Source: an uncultured Oscillospiraceae bacterium (GTDB lineage: Bacteria > Bacillota > Clostridia > Oscillospirales > Oscillospiraceae). Taken from it: DNA of 44,481 nucleotides. This document shows, piece after piece, positions 16,265 through 23,956 of this stretch. The stretch is from positions 1 to 44,481 of the forward strand of contig CATLAL010000019.1 of NCBI GenBank assembly GCA_949878425.1. Reading direction: 5' to 3'. The position numbers and the translations under genes were made by a program. A model generated the notes under the pieces. It had not been told where the DNA came from, made no database searches, and saw only the letters and a program-made list of their open reading frames with translations. Within the stretch, counting starts at the first letter, position 1. Each line of letters opens with the position of its first letter.

Positions 16265-17545
16265 TCAATTCTGGACGTAGCTGTCCGCGACGGCCTGCAT
16301 CTTAGCCAGGCTCTCGTCGATGTCGGACCCGTTGTACACGCGCACCATCTCGTCGGCCACGGTGGACTTCCACTTGCGGCGGGTGGCGTTGTTGATGTAC
16401 TGGACCACATAGTCAAACTGGTCGTAGCACTGCTGCACGTCCAGCATGTAGTCGAACTCCCGGAACACGGTGGACCAGGTGTCCTCCAGGCCCAGGTAGG
16501 CGGGGATGGCCGCGCCGGATTCGCCCTGGATCCGCTGGCCCGCCTCGCTGCCGAAGAAGCGGAGCACGTCCTTGACGATCTCCAGGTTCTTGCCCTTGGC
16601 GGCGGTGGAATAGCACAGGCCGTTGGAGATGGTGGCCCGGCCGTCGCCGCTGGCGGGGCTGGGGCACTTGGGCAGCATGGCGATGTCCCATTTGCCCACC
16701 ATGTCAGGGTAGTTGCGCATCTCGCTGAGGAGGTTCCAGTTGCCCTCGAAGAACATGGCCCCCTGCTCGGAGAAGAAGGCGGTGCCGGGGGAGGTCTCGG
16801 CGAAGTAGGCCTGGTTGGGGCACCAGTCGTTGCTCTGGAGGTTCACGTAGTACTTGATGGCCTCGGCGGTGGCGGGCTGGGTGTAGCCGGCGTAGACGTT
16901 GTTCTCGTCCAGGATGTAGCCGCCGTTCTGGTAGACGAAGTTCCAGTAGCCCAGCTGCTCGTCGCTGTAGGCCATGTAGCCGTACTTTTTGGTCTTGTCG
17001 TAGATGGCCTGGGAGGCGCTCTCCAGGTCGTCCCAGGTCCAGCTCTCATCCGGATACGCCACCCCGGCCTGGTCAAACATCTCCCGGTTGTAGACCAGCA
17101 GTACGTTGTCCTTGTCCTTGGGCACGCCGTAGAGCTTGCCGTCGCTGCCGCTGGCGTTGCTCAGGGAGATCTCCGAGTAGTGGTCCTGGTAGAAGTTGGG
17201 GTCCACCCCGTCGTAGAGGTCCGTCAGGTCCGCTAGAATGCCGAAGTCCGCGTAGTAGAGGATCTGGTCCGTGTGCATCCAGTAGATGTCCGGCATGGTG
17301 TTGCTCTCCGCGGCGGCCTCCAGCTTGGTCCAGTACTCGCTCCAGCTGGTGACCTGCACCTCAATGACCACATCCGGGTGCTCCGCGGTGTAGGCGTCGC
17401 ACATCTTCTGCATGCCGTCCCGCTGGGCCACGTCCCAGATCTGGAACGTGAGGTGGGTCTTGCCGTCGCCCCCGCCGCATCCGGCGATGGACAGCAGCAG
17501 CGCAGCCGTCAGCACTGCCGCCGCCAAATGGGGAATCTTCTTCAT
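16265..17545 (-). CDS. Carbohydrate ABC transporter substrate-binding lipoprotein
   Basis: 426 residues. The signal peptide ends in a lipobox (LLSIAGC), so the mature protein is a membrane-anchored extracellular receptor. The body has family 1 sugar-binding features: LTFQIWDVAQRDGMQKM, YGVPKDKDNVLLVYN and many surface Trp/Tyr residues. The ATG at 17545 has AAGGAG upstream. It is the first gene of the binding protein-permease-permease set and, given the adjacent alpha-galactosidase, probably binds alpha-galactosides; other oligosaccharides are possible. Confidence 0.92.
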   Translation of the reverse strand: MKKIPHLAAAVLTAALLLSIAGCGGGDGKTHLTFQIWDVAQRDGMQKMCDAYTAEHPDVVIEVQVTSWSEYWTKLEAAAESNTMPDIYWMHTDQILYYADFGILADLTDLYDGVDPNFYQDHYSEISLSNASGSDGKLYGVPKDKDNVLLVYNREMFDQAGVAYPDESWTWDDLESASQAIYDKTKKYGYMAYSDEQLGYWNFVYQNGGYILDENNVYAGYTQPATAEAIKYYVNLQSNDWCPNQAYFAETSPGTAFFSEQGAMFFEGNWNLLSEMRNYPDMVGKWDIAMLPKCPSPASGDGRATISNGLCYSTAAKGKNLEIVKDVLRFFGSEAGQRIQGESGAAIPAYLGLEDTWSTVFREFDYMLDVQQCYDQFDYVVQYINNATRRKWKSTVADEMVRVYNGSDIDESLAKMQAVADSYVQN

Positions 17546-17604
17546 AACTCCACTCCTTCTCTGCGTTTTGCGCCGCGCCCACCGGCGCGCCGCCATCTGC
17601 AACC

Positions 17605-17634
17605 ATGATAATCCAGGGCCCTTTTCTATGTAAA
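17605..17634 (-). promoter_or_regulatory. Sigma-A-type promoter of the sugar ABC operon
   Basis: On the minus strand TTTACA (17629-17634) and TATCAT (17605-17610) are separated by 18 bases, giving a leader of about 50 bases to the ATG at 17545. Each hexamer matches consensus at five of six positions. Confidence 0.5.
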
Positions 17635-17863
17635 TGTTCTGGTACGTGGAAAATATACCAGGATTCCACAAAAGAGAAATATTGCGAAGGTCAGGTTGTA
17701 TTTTTGCATATTTTAAGGATAAATCGTCATGTTCCACAGGATTTCAGGGGTGGTTTTTGGTGAAAATCACATAATAGAGGCCGGCAGGGCCCGGCTTCAG
17801 GCGGCGGCGGACCCGTTTTCCGCCAAAACCTTCAAATTTTATGGGATATTTTCAGATTCCCCC

Positions 17864-17892
17864 TTGTCAGAGGCCGGAATCTGTGGTATAAA
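17864..17892 (+). promoter_or_regulatory. Promoter of the dapA-dapB-dapH operon
   Basis: TTGTCA (17864-17869) and TATAAA (17887-17892) with a 17-base spacer. The predicted start lies just before the lysine riboswitch. Confidence 0.7.
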
Positions 17893-17899
17893 AGAGAAA

Positions 17900-18100
17900 G
17901 TAACGATAGAGGTTGCGGATGCGACCAAGCTGCGGGAGCCGGCGGGCTGAGAGCGCAGTGGAGGCAAATCCGCCGAATCCGCTGTTCAGGCGTGGACAGC
18001 GGGTGGGGACGGGGAGAACATCTCCGCCACTGTCTGTGGGGCGCGTGCCCCACAGGTGCGCTATCTGCTTGCGTTGAACAAGGAGCGAAATGCCTTGCGC
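17900..18100 (+). promoter_or_regulatory. Lysine riboswitch (L-box)
   Basis: The leader begins with the L-box signature GATAGAGGTTGCGGATGC, then an AAGC junction, a GAG-rich stem and ATCCGCCGAA, followed by paired helices including a GC hairpin at about 18037-18056. The 3' closing strand GTGCGCTATCTGCTTGC complements the 5' GC-rich segment. Position fits: between a good promoter and an intrinsic terminator ahead of dapA. Lysine binding is expected to stabilise the aptamer and favour termination, repressing the DAP/lysine genes. Confidence 0.85.
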
Positions 18101-18101
18101 A

Positions 18102-18131
18102 AAGCCGGCGGAAGCGTCCGCCGGCTTTTTT
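18102..18131 (+). terminator. Riboswitch-controlled intrinsic terminator
   Basis: An 11-bp perfect stem (18102-18112 with 18117-18127), loop AGCG, running straight into six T residues. It lies between the L-box aptamer and the dapA ribosome site, as expected of the expression platform. Confidence 0.85.
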
Positions 18132-18205
18132 CTGTTCGCCGGGCTTTGGCGGCACAAGAGGGTCCGGCATTATCGTCCATCATCATACGGGAGGAAATCG
18201 ATACC

Positions 18206-19096
18206 ATGGACATTCGCAATCTGAAGGGCTCTATTGTGGCCTTGGTCACCCCCTTCCGGGCCGACGGCTCGGTGAACTTCGACAAGCTGCGGGAGCTGGT
18301 GGAGTGGCACATCGCCAGCGGTACGGACGCCATCCTGGCCCTGGGCACCACCGGGGAGAGCTCCACCATGACCCACGAGGAGGACGACGCGGTCCTCCGC
18401 TGCGTCATCGAGGCCGCCGCCGGCCGCCTGCCCGTCATCGCCGGCACCGGCTCTAACTCCACCCAGACCATGCTGGAGAAGAGCCTGCGGGCCCAGGAGC
18501 TGGGGGCCGCAGGCCTGCTGCTCATCACGCCCTACTACAACAAGGGCAACGCGGAGGGCATCTGCCGCCACTTCGAGACCGTGGCCGGCGCGGTCAGCAT
18601 TCCCTGCCTGCTCTACAACGTCCCGGGCCGGACGGGGTGCTCCATCTCCCCGGAGAGCGTGGAGCGCCTGGCGAGGCACCCCAACATCTGCGGCATCAAG
18701 GAGGCCAGCGGGGACATGTCCTACGCCATGAAGATCGCCCACTGCGTGGGGCCGGACTTCGCCCTCTGGTGCGGCAACGACGACATCACCATCCCCCTCC
18801 TCTCCATCGGCGGCAGCGGCGTCATCTCCGTCTGGGCCAACATCATGCCCCGGGCCTGCCACGACATGGTAACGGACTACCTGGAGGGGCGGCGGGAGCG
18901 GGCCGCGGCGACGGCGGTAAAGTACCTGGATCTCATGAACGGCCTCTTTATGGAGGTCAACCCCATCCCCGTCAAGACGGCCCTGAACCTGATGGGCCGG
19001 GAGGCGGGCCCCTTCCGCCTGCCCCTGTGCGCTATGTCCCCGGCCAACGAGGAGAAGCTCCGGGGCCTGCTGGAGAAAGCGGGGCTGCTGGGATGA
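18206..19096 (+). CDS. dapA: 4-hydroxy-tetrahydrodipicolinate synthase
   Basis: 296 residues, normal length. Condenses pyruvate with aspartate semialdehyde, the first committed step to diaminopimelate and lysine, and to dipicolinate in spore formers. The TIM-barrel motifs are GSIVALVTPF, LGTTGESSTM, ITPYYNKG, LYNVPGRTGC with the catalytic Tyr, and GIKEASGD with the Schiff-base Lys. The ATG at 18206 has GGAGG upstream. It is first in a lysine-riboswitch operon and overlaps dapB by ATGA. Confidence 0.96.
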   Translation: MDIRNLKGSIVALVTPFRADGSVNFDKLRELVEWHIASGTDAILALGTTGESSTMTHEEDDAVLRCVIEAAAGRLPVIAGTGSNSTQTMLEKSLRAQELGAAGLLLITPYYNKGNAEGICRHFETVAGAVSIPCLLYNVPGRTGCSISPESVERLARHPNICGIKEASGDMSYAMKIAHCVGPDFALWCGNDDITIPLLSIGGSGVISVWANIMPRACHDMVTDYLEGRRERAAATAVKYLDLMNGLFMEVNPIPVKTALNLMGREAGPFRLPLCAMSPANEEKLRGLLEKAGLLG

Positions 19097-19818
19097 ACAT
19101 TCTGCTGATCGGCTACGGCCGCATGGGCCGCCTCCTGGAGCAGACCGCCCTGGCCGCCGGCGACAAAATCGCGGGCGCGGTGGACGTGGACAACCTGGAG
19201 CAGCTCCCGGAGCTGGGCCGGCGGGCGGACGTGGCCATGGACTTCTCCGCCCCCGCCGCCCTGCCCGCGGTGGCGGAGTTCGTCCGGGCCTCCGGCACGC
19301 CGCTGCTCTCCGGCGTCACGGGGCTGAGCCGGGAGGAGCTGGCCGTCTTTGACGAGCTGGGCCGCTACGCCCCGGTGATCCACTCCGCCAACTACTCCCT
19401 GGGCATCGCCGTGTTCCGCCGGACCCTGGAGGCGGTCAGCGGCGTGCTCAAGCCGGATTTTGACATTGAAATTGTAGAGACCCACCACAACCAGAAGGCG
19501 GACGCCCCCAGCGGCACCGCGAAGCTTCTGCTGGAGGCGGTGGACCCGGACCACGCCTACACCCCCGTCTACGGACGCCAGGGCCTCTGCGGCAAGCGGG
19601 ACGCAAGGGAGATCGGCGTCCACGCCCTCCGGGGCGGCACCGAGGCTGGAACCCATACGGTCAGCTTCTTTGGCCCCGACGAGGTGTTTGAGATCACCCA
19701 CCGGGCCTCCTCCCGGCAGATCTTTGTCAACGGGGCCCTGCACACCGCCCGGAGGCTGGCGGCGCTGCCCAAGGGCCGCTATCAGCTCCAGGACATCTTA
19801 TTTGGAGGGACGCAATGA
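19093..19818 (+). CDS. dapB: 4-hydroxy-tetrahydrodipicolinate reductase
   Basis: 241 residues. Reduces the DapA product with NAD(P)H. The N-terminal [14 protein letters not shown] is the Rossmann nucleotide loop; [19 protein letters not shown] is the DapB catalytic signature (His pair and Lys). The start overlaps the dapA stop codon (ATGA) and its own stop overlaps the dapH start in the same way, so the three genes are translationally coupled. Confidence 0.96.
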   Translation: MNILLIGYGRMGRLLEQTALAAGDKIAGAVDVDNLEQLPELGRRADVAMDFSAPAALPAVAEFVRASGTPLLSGVTGLSREELAVFDELGRYAPVIHSANYSLGIAVFRRTLEAVSGVLKPDFDIEIVETHHNQKADAPSGTAKLLLEAVDPDHAYTPVYGRQGLCGKRDAREIGVHALRGGTEAGTHTVSFFGPDEVFEITHRASSRQIFVNGALHTARRLAALPKGRYQLQDILFGGTQ

Positions 19819-20510
19819 ACGCTCAGGAGATCATCGCCTATATCGGCAGCGCGGAGAAGAAAACCCCCGTCAAGGTCTACGTCAACGAGCGGGAGCCCAT
19901 CGACTACGGCTCCGCCAAGGTCTTTGGGGAGGGGAGGAGCAAGGTGGTCTTTGGCGACTGGCGGGAGCTGGGCCTCATCCTGGCGGAAAACGCCGGGAAG
20001 ATCCGGGACCTGGAGGTGGAGAACCACTGCCGCAACAGCGCCATCCCCCTGCTGGACTTGAAGGGCGTGAGCGCCCGCATTGAGCCCGGGGCCATCATCC
20101 GGGAGCAGGTGGAGATCGGCGAGAATGCCGTCATCATGATGGGGGCTATCATCAACATCGGGGCCGTCATCGGCCCAGGCACCATGATCGACATGGGGGC
20201 CGTGCTGGGAGGCCGGGCCACGGTGGGCAAAAACTGCCACATCGGCGCGGGCGCGGTCCTGGCCGGCGTTATCGAGCCCGCCAGCGCCACGCCGGTGGTG
20301 ATCGAGGACGGCGTGCTGGTGGGGGCCAACGCGGTGGTGATCGAGGGGGTCCACGTGGGCAGAAACGCCGTGGTGGCCGCCGGGGCAATCGTCATCGAGG
20401 ATGTCCCGGAGAACACGGTAGTAGCGGGGTGCCCCGCCCGGGTGGTCAAGAGGAAGGACGCCGGCACCACCCAGAAAACCGCCCTGGAGGCGGCGCTGCG
20501 GAAGCTGTGA
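19815..20510 (+). CDS. dapH: Tetrahydrodipicolinate N-acetyltransferase
   Basis: 231 residues. An N-terminal DapH-specific alpha/beta part (about 1-85, [10 protein letters not shown]) is followed by left-handed beta-helix hexapeptide repeats (about 88-205, [20 protein letters not shown] and IGAGAVLAG). The family acetylates tetrahydrodipicolinate, placing the organism on the acetylated DAP branch. The matching aminotransferase and deacetylase genes are not next to it. The ATG at 19815 overlaps the dapB stop codon. Confidence 0.93.
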   Translation: MNAQEIIAYIGSAEKKTPVKVYVNEREPIDYGSAKVFGEGRSKVVFGDWRELGLILAENAGKIRDLEVENHCRNSAIPLLDLKGVSARIEPGAIIREQVEIGENAVIMMGAIINIGAVIGPGTMIDMGAVLGGRATVGKNCHIGAGAVLAGVIEPASATPVVIEDGVLVGANAVVIEGVHVGRNAVVAAGAIVIEDVPENTVVAGCPARVVKRKDAGTTQKTALEAALRKL

Positions 20511-20527
20511 GACGCCGCGCCTCCCTA

Positions 20528-20630
20528 AAACTGGGCTCCGCCCAAACCCGGCAGGGGCTTTGCCCCTGCACCCCACCGCCCTTTGAAAAGGGCGGCCCGA
20601 AACTTTTTGGCGCCAAACTGCGTTTCGCTT
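20528..20630 (+). repeat. Triple GC-hairpin intergenic element, near-complete copy
   Basis: Three consecutive stems: TGGGCTCCGCCCA, GCAGGGGC-TTT-GCCCCTGC and CCGCCCTTTGAAAAGGGCGG, followed by GAAACTTTTTGGCGCC. It aligns with 6868-6993 and 4315-4388. The tail (20619-20634), read on the minus strand, resembles the start of the A/T-rich long-hairpin elements. It directly precedes the tnpA relic. Confidence 0.55.
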
Positions 20631-20650
20631 ATGTCTTATGTATTTATAGA

Positions 20651-20854
20651 GGGGACGCCGCAAACCGTAATTTCTGGGCAGCCGGGTATTATGTAAGCAC
20701 AGCAGGTCTGAATACTGCGGCGATACAGAAGTATATCCGGGAGCAGGAAAAGCAGGATCAAATAGAGGATAGCCTGAGTAAAAAGGAGTACAGCGGCCCT
20801 TTTAAGGGTAGCAAGCAGTTATACCACATCATCGCGCCCACCACTGTGGCTTGA
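20651..20854 (+). pseudogene. IS200/IS605-type tnpA, C-terminal fragment
   Basis: The frame reads NFWAAGYYVSTAG, then NTAAIQKYIREQEKQDQ and KKEYSGPFKGSK, which is the C-terminal part of a Y1 (HUH single-strand) transposase, including the helix with the catalytic Tyr (QKYIREQ). The N-terminal two thirds with the HUH motif are missing; upstream is a triple-hairpin repeat. It is a decayed IS200/IS605 copy and cannot be active. No tnpB is present. Confidence 0.8.
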
Positions 20855-20863
20855 ACGAAGTGA

Positions 20864-20942
20864 AAGCCAGCGCCTTTTAGGCGCTGGCTTCTCTTGCGGC
20901 CTTATAGGCCGCTCCTTATGCCGCCCCTCTTAGGGGTGGTCT
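20864..20942 (+). mobile_element. Right-end hairpins of the decayed IS200/IS605 element
   Basis: Three hairpins follow the transposase fragment: an 11-bp stem (20864-20874/20880-20890), a 7-bp stem (20896-20902/20906-20912) and a 5-bp stem (20924-20928/20932-20936). Subterminal hairpins are the recognition structures of IS200/IS605 ends. The exact boundary is uncertain; TTGAC at 20942-20946 is a candidate. The adjacent symporter gene ends at 20955. Confidence 0.5.
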
Positions 20943-20954
20943 TGACTCATTGCT

Positions 20955-22439
20955 TCATCTTCTCCCTCGCATCGTCTGCCGCCTGTCTGCCCTGGCAAAG
21001 TGCTCCCGGGTCAGCTTTGCCACCACCGGGCTGAGGAGCAGGACGCCCACCAGGTTGGGAATGGCCATCAGGCCGTTGAGGGTGTCGGCAATATTCCAGG
21101 CCAGATCCAGCCGAATCATCGCGCCCACCACCGCGAAGCAGACAAAAAGGAACTGGTAGACCCGCACCGCCCCGCTGCCAAAGAGAAATTCAAAGCAGCG
21201 GCTGCCGTACAGGCCCCAGGTGAGGACGGTGGACAGGGCGAACAGCGTCAGACACACAGCCACTACCACCGCTGGGATGGGGCCGCCAAAGAAGGACTGG
21301 AACCCTCGAATGGTGAGCTCCGCCCCCTGCTCCGTGCCGTAGGGGACGCTGCCAACACCCACGCCAAGAAGGATTACCAAAGCGGTCATCGTGCAGATCA
21401 CGATGGTGTCCATAAACACCTCGAACACGCCGTAAATGCCCTGCGCCACCGGATCGTCCACGTCGGAGGCGGCGTGGGCGATGGGCGCGGAGCCCAGTCC
21501 GGCCTCGTTGGAGAAGATGCCCCGGCCCACTCCCTTGGTAATGACCTGTCGGAGGGCTACGCCGCCCACGCCGCCGGCAACCGCCTGGGGGTTGAACGCC
21601 CCCACAAAAATGGCGGAGAAGGCGGCGGGAATGGCCCGCGCATTAGCGGCAATCACCACCAGGGAGGCAATGACATAGATTGCCGCCATGGCCGGCACCA
21701 GCAGCGCGCACACATCTCCGATACGCCGGATGCCGCCAACCAGAACCACCAGAACCACCAGGGCGCATGTGACGCCTACCGCCAGGGCAATGAGCGTCTT
21801 TTGCCGGTCCGTCGTGGGAATAAAACCGGCGACAGCCTCATTAATCGTGCCGGCAATGGTATTGATCTGGGTCAGGTTGCCGATGCCGAAGGAGGCCAGG
21901 CCGCCGAACAGAGCGAAAAGTACCGCCAGCCACTTCCAGCTCCTGCCCAGGCCGTTTTTGATGTAGTACATGGGCCCTCCCACCCAGTCGCCGGCGGCGT
22001 TGCGCTCCCGGTACTTCACCGCCAGCGTAACCTCCGCGTACTTGGTGCACATGCCCACCAGGGCGCTCACCCACATCCAGAACACTGCGCCGGGGCCGCC
22101 GATGGCAATCGCTCCGGATACCCCGGCAATATTTCCGGTTCCGATGGACGCCGCCAGAGCGGTGCACATGGCCTTGAAGGGGGAGACGGAGCCGGCCGTG
22201 GTCTTGCCCTTCCTCAGCGCCTTGCCGATGGTATTTTTAAAGATGTAGCCCAGCCTGGTAAACTGGGGGAACCGGCACAGAACGCTCAGAACCACTCCCG
22301 TACCCAAAATGAGAACCATGGCCGGAACGCCCCAGACCAGGTCATTGATGGTCCGTTCAATGCCTCCTTTGCCCAGCAGTCCCCCTACCCGGACGCCCGC
22401 CTCCTCCGTCCCCAGCAGCCAGCGTATAAAGTTTTCCAT
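20955..22439 (-). CDS. Sodium:alanine/glycine symporter, AGCS family
   Basis: 494 residues with about 10-11 membrane segments. Family landmarks are ALAASIGTGNIAGVSGAI, GPGAVFWMWVSALVGMCTKY, GGPMYYIKNGLG and IFSNEAGLGSAPIAHAA. It imports alanine or glycine with sodium ions across the cytoplasmic membrane. The ATG at 22439 has AGGAG upstream; an ATG 9 codons earlier lies within the ribosome-site region. Promoter on the minus strand: TTGTAG (22517-22522), an 18-base spacer and TAAAAT (22493-22498). Confidence 0.93.
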   Translation of the reverse strand: MENFIRWLLGTEEAGVRVGGLLGKGGIERTINDLVWGVPAMVLILGTGVVLSVLCRFPQFTRLGYIFKNTIGKALRKGKTTAGSVSPFKAMCTALAASIGTGNIAGVSGAIAIGGPGAVFWMWVSALVGMCTKYAEVTLAVKYRERNAAGDWVGGPMYYIKNGLGRSWKWLAVLFALFGGLASFGIGNLTQINTIAGTINEAVAGFIPTTDRQKTLIALAVGVTCALVVLVVLVGGIRRIGDVCALLVPAMAAIYVIASLVVIAANARAIPAAFSAIFVGAFNPQAVAGGVGGVALRQVITKGVGRGIFSNEAGLGSAPIAHAASDVDDPVAQGIYGVFEVFMDTIVICTMTALVILLGVGVGSVPYGTEQGAELTIRGFQSFFGGPIPAVVVAVCLTLFALSTVLTWGLYGSRCFEFLFGSGAVRVYQFLFVCFAVVGAMIRLDLAWNIADTLNGLMAIPNLVGVLLLSPVVAKLTREHFARADRRQTMRGRR

Positions 22440-22492
22440 TCCCTCTCTCCTTTCACACATTCCCACAGCCCGAGGGGCAGCAAGGTTGGCCT

Positions 22493-22522
22493 ATTTTACC
22501 ATATTGCCCCGTGGGCCTACAA
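22493..22522 (-). promoter_or_regulatory. Promoter of the AGCS symporter gene
   Basis: On the minus strand TTGTAG and TAAAAT with an 18-base spacer, about 50 bases upstream of the start codon. Confidence 0.5.
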
Positions 22523-22548
22523 GAATTTTTTGCCGGATCTTCGCTATA

Positions 22549-22599
22549 TAGTCAGCACACTCCAGAATCGGCTTTACCGACTTTGGAGTGTGCTGACTA
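22549..22599. repeat. Long near-perfect palindromic hairpin
   Basis: A perfect 16-bp stem (22549-22564 with 22584-22599) encloses a further TCGG/CCGA stem, so almost the whole 51 bases pair. It lies between the minus-strand symporter promoter and a small plus-strand open frame. There is no T-run, so it is not an obvious terminator; it may be a miniature mobile element or a leader hairpin. Confidence 0.6.
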
Positions 22600-22659
22600 T
22601 GAAGGCTGCTGCTCTCCGCCCCCTGTTCAGGTCCCAAAATCTGAATGGAGGAAAGGACG

Positions 22660-22740
22660 ATGAAAATTACTATCAACTACCTGTGTGCCGCGCTGCGCCA
22701 CCGGGAGGACATGAAGAAATGCGCCCTGCGCGGAGGCTGA
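22660..22740 (+). CDS. Possible 26-residue small protein or leader peptide
   Basis: An ATG at 22660 preceded by a strong GGAGG about 9 bases upstream opens a frame starting MKITINYLCAALRHRED and ending CALRGG before TGA at 22738. The peptide is basic and Cys-containing with no membrane segment. A stem-loop follows at about 22773-22791, with dapF 195 bases downstream. Coding is suggested only by the ribosome site; I know of no homologous family. Confidence 0.35.
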   Translation: MKITINYLCAALRHREDMKKCALRGG

Positions 22741-22857
22741 TACATCCCCAGGTCAAACCGGGCCAAATCAAGCCTCCGGCTTTGCCGGAGGTCTCGACTC
22801 CCGGCCCTCCTCCGCCGGCAAAAGCACAATTCGCATAGTTTTTCGCATAATAAGCGA

Positions 22858-22885
22858 TTTACATGGCTGATTTTTCCGATATACT
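22858..22885 (+). promoter_or_regulatory. Promoter of dapF
   Basis: TTTACA (22858-22863) and TATACT (22880-22885) with a 16-base spacer, about 50 bases before the GTG start codon. Confidence 0.55.
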
Positions 22886-22934
22886 TAGTATTATATCAGA
22901 TTTGAATTATTTTGGCTGAGAGGAGGGCCTTTTA

Positions 22935-23777
22935 GTGCGGTTTACCAAAATGAACGGCGCGGGAAATGATTTCATCATTCTGGACAACCGGACAGAGCGC
23001 ATCCCCCGGGACCGGTTCCCCGCCATTGCCCGGACCCTGTGCCGCCGGCGCCTATCCATCGGGGCGGACGGCCTGATGGTGGTGGAGGACGCCTGCCAGG
23101 GCGGAGACTACCGGATGCTCTTTTACAATGCCGACGGCTCCGAGGGGGAGATGTGCGGCAACGGCGCCCGGTGTATCTGCCGCTACGGCTTCGAGAAGGG
23201 CCTGGCGGGGGAGACGCAGAGAGTTGAGACCCCCTCCGGTCTGGTCTCCGGCGCCCGGATCGACCGGCGAAACTACCGCGTCCGCCTCACGGACCCCAGC
23301 GTGATCGACCTGCACCGGCCGGTGGAGGCCCTGGGCAAAATCTGGCAGTGCGCCTACGTTGAATTGGGCACGCCCGGCCTTCCCCACGCCGCGGTCCCCT
23401 GTCCCGGGCTGGCCCATGGCCAGAGGGAGGAGCTGCGGGAGCTGGGCAGGGCGCTTCGCTTCCATCCCGCCTTTCCCAAGGGGGCTAACGTCAATTTTTA
23501 TGACGTGCTCGGTCCCCAGAGCATCGTGGAACTGACCTACGAGCGGGGCGTGGAGGACTTTACCTACGCCTGCGGCACCGGCTCCGGCTCTACCGTGCTG
23601 GCCCTCGCGCTGCTGGGCCAGGTCAGCGGCCGGGACGTGGCGGTCTCCGTCCCCGGCGGAATGCTGCGGGTGACAATCGACCGGGAGGGGGAGTCTGTCC
23701 GGAATATCTGGCTCACCGGTCCTACCAACACCGTCTGTGAGGGAGAGGTGCTGGACGAGGAGCTGTGGGAACAGTAG
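22935..23777 (+). CDS. dapF: Diaminopimelate epimerase
   Basis: 280 residues. Interconverts LL- and meso-diaminopimelate. MNGAGNDFIILDN opens the protein. The two catalytic cysteines are in MCGNGARC and ACGTGSGS; the latter replaces the common CGTGACA form but keeps the Cys. The start is GTG at 22935 with GGAGG 9 bases upstream. It lies 2.4 kb from the dapABH operon and has its own promoter, so it is not directly under the lysine riboswitch. Confidence 0.95.
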   Translation: MRFTKMNGAGNDFIILDNRTERIPRDRFPAIARTLCRRRLSIGADGLMVVEDACQGGDYRMLFYNADGSEGEMCGNGARCICRYGFEKGLAGETQRVETPSGLVSGARIDRRNYRVRLTDPSVIDLHRPVEALGKIWQCAYVELGTPGLPHAAVPCPGLAHGQREELRELGRALRFHPAFPKGANVNFYDVLGPQSIVELTYERGVEDFTYACGTGSGSTVLALALLGQVSGRDVAVSVPGGMLRVTIDREGESVRNIWLTGPTNTVCEGEVLDEELWEQ

Positions 23778-23783
23778 GCATCC

Positions 23784-23862
23784 ATTCTTTTTCTTTTTGA
23801 AAAAAGAAAAAGAATCAAAAAGAAGAACTTCTTGCGCAAAACTTCGTTTTGCTCCTGTGTTA
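23784..23862 (-). repeat. A/T-rich long-hairpin element, copy 3 (inverted)
   Basis: A hairpin ATTCTTTTTCTT/AAGAAAAAGAAT (23784-23795/23804-23815) followed by AACTTCTTGCGC and AAAACTTCGTTTTGCT. Read on the minus strand it aligns with 7003-7080 and 11482-11553. It starts just after the dapF stop codon and could act as its terminator. Confidence 0.55.
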
Positions 23863-23956
23863 TGGCTGGGATCTGTATGGCGCGGCGGCCCGGCGCGCCG
23901 TACAATAGCGGAGAGCGTTCAGACCGGTGCTGAAAATATTTTAGGAGGGAAATACG

